A stretch of DNA of 64,000 nucleotides from Nocardia acididurans (GTDB taxonomy: Bacteria; Actinomycetota; Actinomycetes; Mycobacteriales; Mycobacteriaceae): positions 434,001-498,000 of the forward strand of contig NZ_JAERRJ010000006.1 in the NCBI RefSeq assembly GCF_016741815.1, in the 5' to 3' direction. Position 1 is the first letter of the stretch, and each line of letters opens with the position of its first letter. Below are positions 60,544 through 64,000 of the stretch, piece by piece. Both the position numbers and the translations under genes were made by a program. The notes below the pieces were generated by a model. The model ran no database searches. It saw only the letters and a program-made list of their open reading frames with translations, and was not told where the DNA came from.

Positions 60544-61329
60544 GTGGTGGTCGCCGATATGGGATGCGGACAGTATTCCGGCGAACTCGAGGCCCCGACT
60601 TTCGGAAGCCTGCTGCGCCGGCTGCGCGATCAGCGCGGCGTCTCCCGGGAACGCCTCGCCTTCAACGCGGGTGTAAGCGCAAGTTACATAACGCATTTGG
60701 AGAAAGGCGACCGCGGAAATCCGACCCGCGAAGTGGTGGAGGCGCTGACCCGCTATCTGGGCAGGCTGGTGCCGCTCACCGATGTCGATCAGCGCCAGCT
60801 CATCGACCTGGCCGGACTCGACGCCGGTGAACTCCCGACCGTGGAGGAACTGCGCGCCGTCGTCACCGCCGACATGCACCGGGCGCTGACCCTGCACCGG
60901 CCGAACCTGGCCGCCTACGTCGATATGCGCGGAAACCTGCTGGCCTGCAACGACAGCTGGGACGAGGCTTTTCCGGGCGCCTCCCAGGACGGCAATATGC
61001 TGCGCTGGTTCTTCAGCCACGAGATGTCGGCCGATGTGCTGGTGAACTGGGAGGCCGACCTGCGCCGCACCGTGCACTGGATGCGCGGGCTCATCGGCCG
61101 CTCCGGCAACTCCGACGGCTTCATCGACCTGCTGCGCGAACTCGGCGAGTTCCCGATCTTCCGGCAGGTCTGGGCCGAGGGCGGCGTCGAGTTCGCGCCT
61201 CACGTGTGGACCATGCAGCTGCGCAACCCGGTGACCGGACTGCGCCGCAAGGTCGTCGCCCAGGCCGGCCGGCTGCAGAACGCCCTGTACCCGGGCCAGG
61301 TCGTCGCGATTCTGGGGATCCCGGCCTGA
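60544..61329 (+). CDS. XRE-family regulator with MmyB-like ligand domain
   Basis: A 261-residue regulator. The helix-turn-helix is at about 19-75 (LLRRLRDQRGVSRERLAFNAGVSASYITHLEKG) and the rest is the MmyB-like sensor domain (LHRPNLAAYVDMRGNLLACND, then MLRWFF). AAGGAGGG lies directly before the GTG start. A regulator of this type usually controls an adjacent oxidoreductase; here the neighbours are the importer operon to the left and a MenE-like ligase to the right. The target is not clear. Confidence 0.85.
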   Translation: MVVADMGCGQYSGELEAPTFGSLLRRLRDQRGVSRERLAFNAGVSASYITHLEKGDRGNPTREVVEALTRYLGRLVPLTDVDQRQLIDLAGLDAGELPTVEELRAVVTADMHRALTLHRPNLAAYVDMRGNLLACNDSWDEAFPGASQDGNMLRWFFSHEMSADVLVNWEADLRRTVHWMRGLIGRSGNSDGFIDLLRELGEFPIFRQVWAEGGVEFAPHVWTMQLRNPVTGLRRKVVAQAGRLQNALYPGQVVAILGIPA

Positions 61330-61539
61330 GCGTGCTGTGACGCACCCCACACTGAATGTTTGCCCACACCTCGGAATCGGTCCTCGTGAAACGCCAAGCG
61401 TCGCAGGGATCTTCGCACTCACGGCGGAATTGACAGTGCTGTGCGGGCTGGTTAGCGTCAGTCGCTGACAGGTAGCCAGATCGGTGTTCGACCACCCCCC
61501 GCCGACCACCCCCTGATCCGGAAAGCTCGAGGTGCGCTG

Positions 61540-62712
61540 ATGACCACCGCCGCATCCACCGTTCCGCTCCGGCCGCTCCTGCTGCCGGAGGACGCCGAGC
61601 AGGCTGTCGTGCTGTTGCGTCAGGAGATCGAGCGGATGCATCGCGGCGGGGCGGCCATCGCGCCGGTCACGAATCTCGAACAGGTGCGGGCGCTTCCGGA
61701 GACCGTGCCGGAGAGCGTCGCGGTGGTGCTGTCCACCTCCGGATCCAGCGGGGTGCCGAAGCGGACAATGCTGTCGCGGAACGCTTTGGCGGCCTCCGCA
61801 CGGGCGTCGTCGGCGCGGCTCGGTGGGGCGGGGGAGTGGTTGCTGTGCCTCCCAGCCGGTTTCATCGCCGGTTTCCAGGTGGTGTCGCGGGCAGTGCTCG
61901 GCGGTACGCGGGTGCAGGCGCTGGGCGGTGGGGCCTTCCACGCCGCCGGTTTCGCCGCCGCCGCGCGGCGGCTCGGAGCGGGCACGCGGTATACGTCTCT
62001 TGTTCCCACACAGGTGAAGCGGCTGCTGGCCGACGCCGAGGGGCGGGCGGCGCTGGCGCTGTTCGACAAGGTGCTGATAGGTGGTGCGCCACTGGACGCG
62101 CAGAGCGATCGGCGGTTGCGGGAGATCACGGGCGCGGTGGTCACCTACGGCATGACCGAGACCTGCGGGGGCTGCGTCTATGACGGGCGGCCGCTGGACG
62201 GGGTGCAGGTGCGGCTGGTCGACGGGGTGATCCACCTCGGCGGCGACGTGGTGGCGGACGGGTATCTGGGTGCGGCGCTTGCGGATTCGGCCTGCTTCTA
62301 CACCGATGGTGATCGGCGCTGGTATCGCACCGCCGATCGCGGGCACTGGTCCGACGGGCTGCTCGTGCCCACCGGGCGGGTGGACGACCTCATCAACACC
62401 GGTGGGATGAAGGTGTCCGCGCTGGCGATCGAGGCCGCGGTGGCCGAGTTCGACGGGGTCGACACCGCGGTGATCCTGGGACTGCCCGATCCCGAATGGG
62501 CGGCGGCGGTGGGCGCGTACATCGTTGTGCGCCAGGGATTCCCGCCGCCGGATCCGGAGGCACTGCGCGCGCATGTCCGGGAGCGGCTGGGCCGCGCGGC
62601 GGCGCCGAAGCGGATCGTGTTCGGCGAAACCCTTCCGCTGCTGCCGAATTCGAAGATCGATCGCCGCGCCGTCCGGGAATTCCTGAGCGGCGGTTCCTCC
62701 CATCAGCAGTAG
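61540..62712 (+). CDS. AMP-forming ligase, MenE-like
   Basis: A 390-residue ligase of the ANL family, shorter than normal acyl-CoA synthetases. STSGSSGVPKRTMLS near 70-84 is the phosphate loop, TYGMTETCGG near 203-212 the core, and GRVDDLINTGGMKVS near 279-293 the hinge; the catalytic lysine is in LPNSKIDRR. Length and the short N-terminus match actinobacterial O-succinylbenzoate-CoA ligase MenE, a menaquinone enzyme, but no other men gene is in the window and the next gene is a thiolase, so another acid is possible. 20 bases before the thiolase. Confidence 0.75.
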   Translation: MTTAASTVPLRPLLLPEDAEQAVVLLRQEIERMHRGGAAIAPVTNLEQVRALPETVPESVAVVLSTSGSSGVPKRTMLSRNALAASARASSARLGGAGEWLLCLPAGFIAGFQVVSRAVLGGTRVQALGGGAFHAAGFAAAARRLGAGTRYTSLVPTQVKRLLADAEGRAALALFDKVLIGGAPLDAQSDRRLREITGAVVTYGMTETCGGCVYDGRPLDGVQVRLVDGVIHLGGDVVADGYLGAALADSACFYTDGDRRWYRTADRGHWSDGLLVPTGRVDDLINTGGMKVSALAIEAAVAEFDGVDTAVILGLPDPEWAAAVGAYIVVRQGFPPPDPEALRAHVRERLGRAAAPKRIVFGETLPLLPNSKIDRRAVREFLSGGSSHQQ

Positions 62713-62732
62713 TTCACGAAGGTGCGGATCTC

Positions 62733-63905
62733 ATGCGGGATGCGGTCATTGTCGCCGCGGTGCGTTCGCCGATCGGACGCGGGAAGCCGGGCGGTGCGCT
62801 CGACGGCGTGCACCCCGTGGATCTGATGGCGCACAGCCTGCGCGCCGTCGTCGAGCGCACCGGGATCGATCCGGCGCGTGTCGACGAGGTGATCGGCGGG
62901 GTGGTCAGCCAGGTCGGAGAGCAGGCCACCAATATGACCCGCCGCGCCGCCCTGGCCGCCGGACTGCCGGAATCGGTGGCGGCCAGCACCATTGATCGAC
63001 AGTGCAGTGCGAGCCAGCAGGCGCTGCGGTTCGCGGCGCACGCGGTGATCGCGGGGGACTGCGACGTGGTGATCGCGACCGGCGTCGAATCGGTGAGCCG
63101 GATCCCCATGGGCACCAGCCTGCTCGACGCCGACAATCTGGTGGGGTCGGCGTTCATGCAACGGTATCCGCACGGCGTGCCGTGGCAGGGGATCAGCGCC
63201 GAACTCATCACCGCCCGTTGGGGATTGAGCCGGGCGCAACTCGACGACTACGCATTGGAAAGCCACGGCCGGGCGGCCGCGGCCACCAGGGACGGGCGCT
63301 TCGAAGCCGAACTCACCGGGCCCATCCACGATCTGGCGGTGGACGAGGGTATTCGTTACGACAGTTCGGCCCGCGCCCTGAACGCGCTGCCGCCCTCCTT
63401 CCACAACGAGGCGATCGCGCGCCGCTTCCCCGAGATCAACTGGCACATCACGGCCGGAAACGCCAGCCAGCTCGGTGACGGCAGTGCGGCGGTCATGGTC
63501 ACCACCAGTGCACACGCCCGGCTATTGGGCCTGACCCCGTTGGCGCGCATACGTTCTCACGTCGCGGTCGGCGACGACCCCTTCCTCATGCTGACCGCGG
63601 TGGTCCCCGCCACCGAGCGCGCCCTCAAGCAAACCGGCCTGACCCTCGCCGACATGGACCTCATCGAGATCAACGAGGCTTATGCCAGCGTCATCCTCGC
63701 CTGGGCCCGGGAAACCGGCGCCGATCTCACCCGGGTGAACGTCCACGGCGGCGCGATCTCCCTCGGACATCCCCTGGGCGCCAGCGGTGTTCGCATCACC
63801 GCCACCCTCGTGCACGCCCTGCGCGCCCGCGGCGGCCGCTACGGCCTCCAGACCATGTGCGAATCCGGCGGCCAGGCCAACGCCATGATCATCGAGGCCC
63901 TCTGA
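62733..63905 (+). CDS. Acetyl-CoA acetyltransferase-type thiolase
   Basis: A 390-residue thiolase with full catalytic set: Cys91 in DRQCSAS, His346 in SLGHPLGASG, Cys376 in TMCESGGQ. It cleaves or forms beta-ketoacyl-CoA. The upstream ligase gene ends 20 bases before it; the ATG at 62733 lies soon after AAGG. Not enough context to choose breakdown or synthesis. Its ends are convergent with the moeA-like gene. Confidence 0.93.
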   Translation: MRDAVIVAAVRSPIGRGKPGGALDGVHPVDLMAHSLRAVVERTGIDPARVDEVIGGVVSQVGEQATNMTRRAALAAGLPESVAASTIDRQCSASQQALRFAAHAVIAGDCDVVIATGVESVSRIPMGTSLLDADNLVGSAFMQRYPHGVPWQGISAELITARWGLSRAQLDDYALESHGRAAAATRDGRFEAELTGPIHDLAVDEGIRYDSSARALNALPPSFHNEAIARRFPEINWHITAGNASQLGDGSAAVMVTTSAHARLLGLTPLARIRSHVAVGDDPFLMLTAVVPATERALKQTGLTLADMDLIEINEAYASVILAWARETGADLTRVNVHGGAISLGHPLGASGVRITATLVHALRARGGRYGLQTMCESGGQANAMIIEAL

Positions 63906-63911
63906 CCCGAG

Positions 63912-64000
63912 CTAGTTCGGCAGGGGGATGAACTCGACCGTCGTGCCGTCGGCGGCGTCGGCGGGGACGATGACCAGGCCGTCGCGGTCGAGGAGGCCGG
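63912..64000 (-). CDS. moeA: Partial gene, C-terminus of MoeA-like molybdopterin molybdotransferase
   Basis: The last 28 codons of a gene running out of the window on the right. The readable end (GLLDRDGLVIVPADAADG then TTVEFIPLPN) is like the MoeA domain-IV end, where residues such as GLxxxPxxxxxxxxGxxVEVI are typical. MoeA inserts molybdenum into molybdopterin, which NarG in this window needs. The call rests on a short stretch only. Confidence 0.6.
   Translation of the reverse strand, partial: GLLDRDGLVIVPADAADGTTVEFIPLPN

Noticed and set aside
60487..62703. 738-residue minus-strand open frame opposite the regulator and ligase
   Set aside because: It crosses two unrelated plus-strand genes and their promoter gap; no domain is visible.

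Overview
The window is high-GC DNA from an actinobacterium of the Nocardia/Rhodococcus/Mycobacterium group, most likely a Nocardia. The strongest evidence is the left 20 kb. It carries whiB1, a diacylglycerol-kinase-like gene, a GNAT acetyltransferase, a histidine phosphatase, a PQQ-like lipid- or membrane-anchored protein, rhlE, a ferritin-like gene, a DUF3107 gene, a TetR gene, a DUF3152 gene, moeZ and a TIGR02569-like gene. From memory this matches the order of the Mycobacterium tuberculosis Rv3205c-Rv3219 block, with a few hydrolase and regulator insertions. Frequent GTG and TTG starts, four-base start/stop overlaps and long antisense open frames fit a GC-rich actinobacterium.

Layout. 1-430: a short tandem repeat array and hairpins downstream of whiB1. 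432-20266: the conserved core block above, including an RhlE helicase of about 1,200 residues with a very long repeated basic tail. 20369-31247: nitrate/nitrite assimilation. This has two NarK-type transporters, a GntR regulator next to a CynX-like exporter, and the operon narK2-nirB-nirD-hemD(winged helix)-sirohydrochlorin chelatase. The operon makes nitrite reductase and the siroheme it needs, and has a well-formed GlnR-like box upstream. 31344-32102: a 57-residue secreted protein and an NTF2-like protein. 32110-39605: a TetR regulator divergent from a tight five-gene catabolic operon (flavin monooxygenase, serine esterase, acyl-CoA synthetase, D-aminoacylase-like amidohydrolase, SDR). A 31-bp palindrome lies between them and is the obvious operator. 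39633-41992: a PadR/glyoxalase pair with a 16-bp palindrome, and three small genes of unknown function. 41999-48874: respiratory nitrate reductase narGHJI. 49316-52804: a DUF1905/YdeI-like protein, a carotenoid oxygenase divergent from a TetR regulator, and an alpha/beta hydrolase. 52809-60326: an arylsulfatase divergent from a complete oligopeptide/nickel-type ABC transporter. 60544-64000: an XRE/MmyB-type regulator, a MenE-like ligase, a thiolase and the C-terminus of a MoeA-like protein.

How it fits together. One window holds both assimilatory (NirBD with NarK2) and respiratory (NarGHJI) nitrate metabolism, plus siroheme synthesis and pieces linked to molybdenum cofactor (moeA tail) and sulfur transfer (moeZ). 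The best candidate for an undescribed system is the TetR-controlled flavin monooxygenase/esterase/ligase/amidohydrolase/SDR operon, whose substrate I cannot name. The sulfatase plus ABC importer unit is a second candidate. All functions come from reading motifs by eye; no database search was run.
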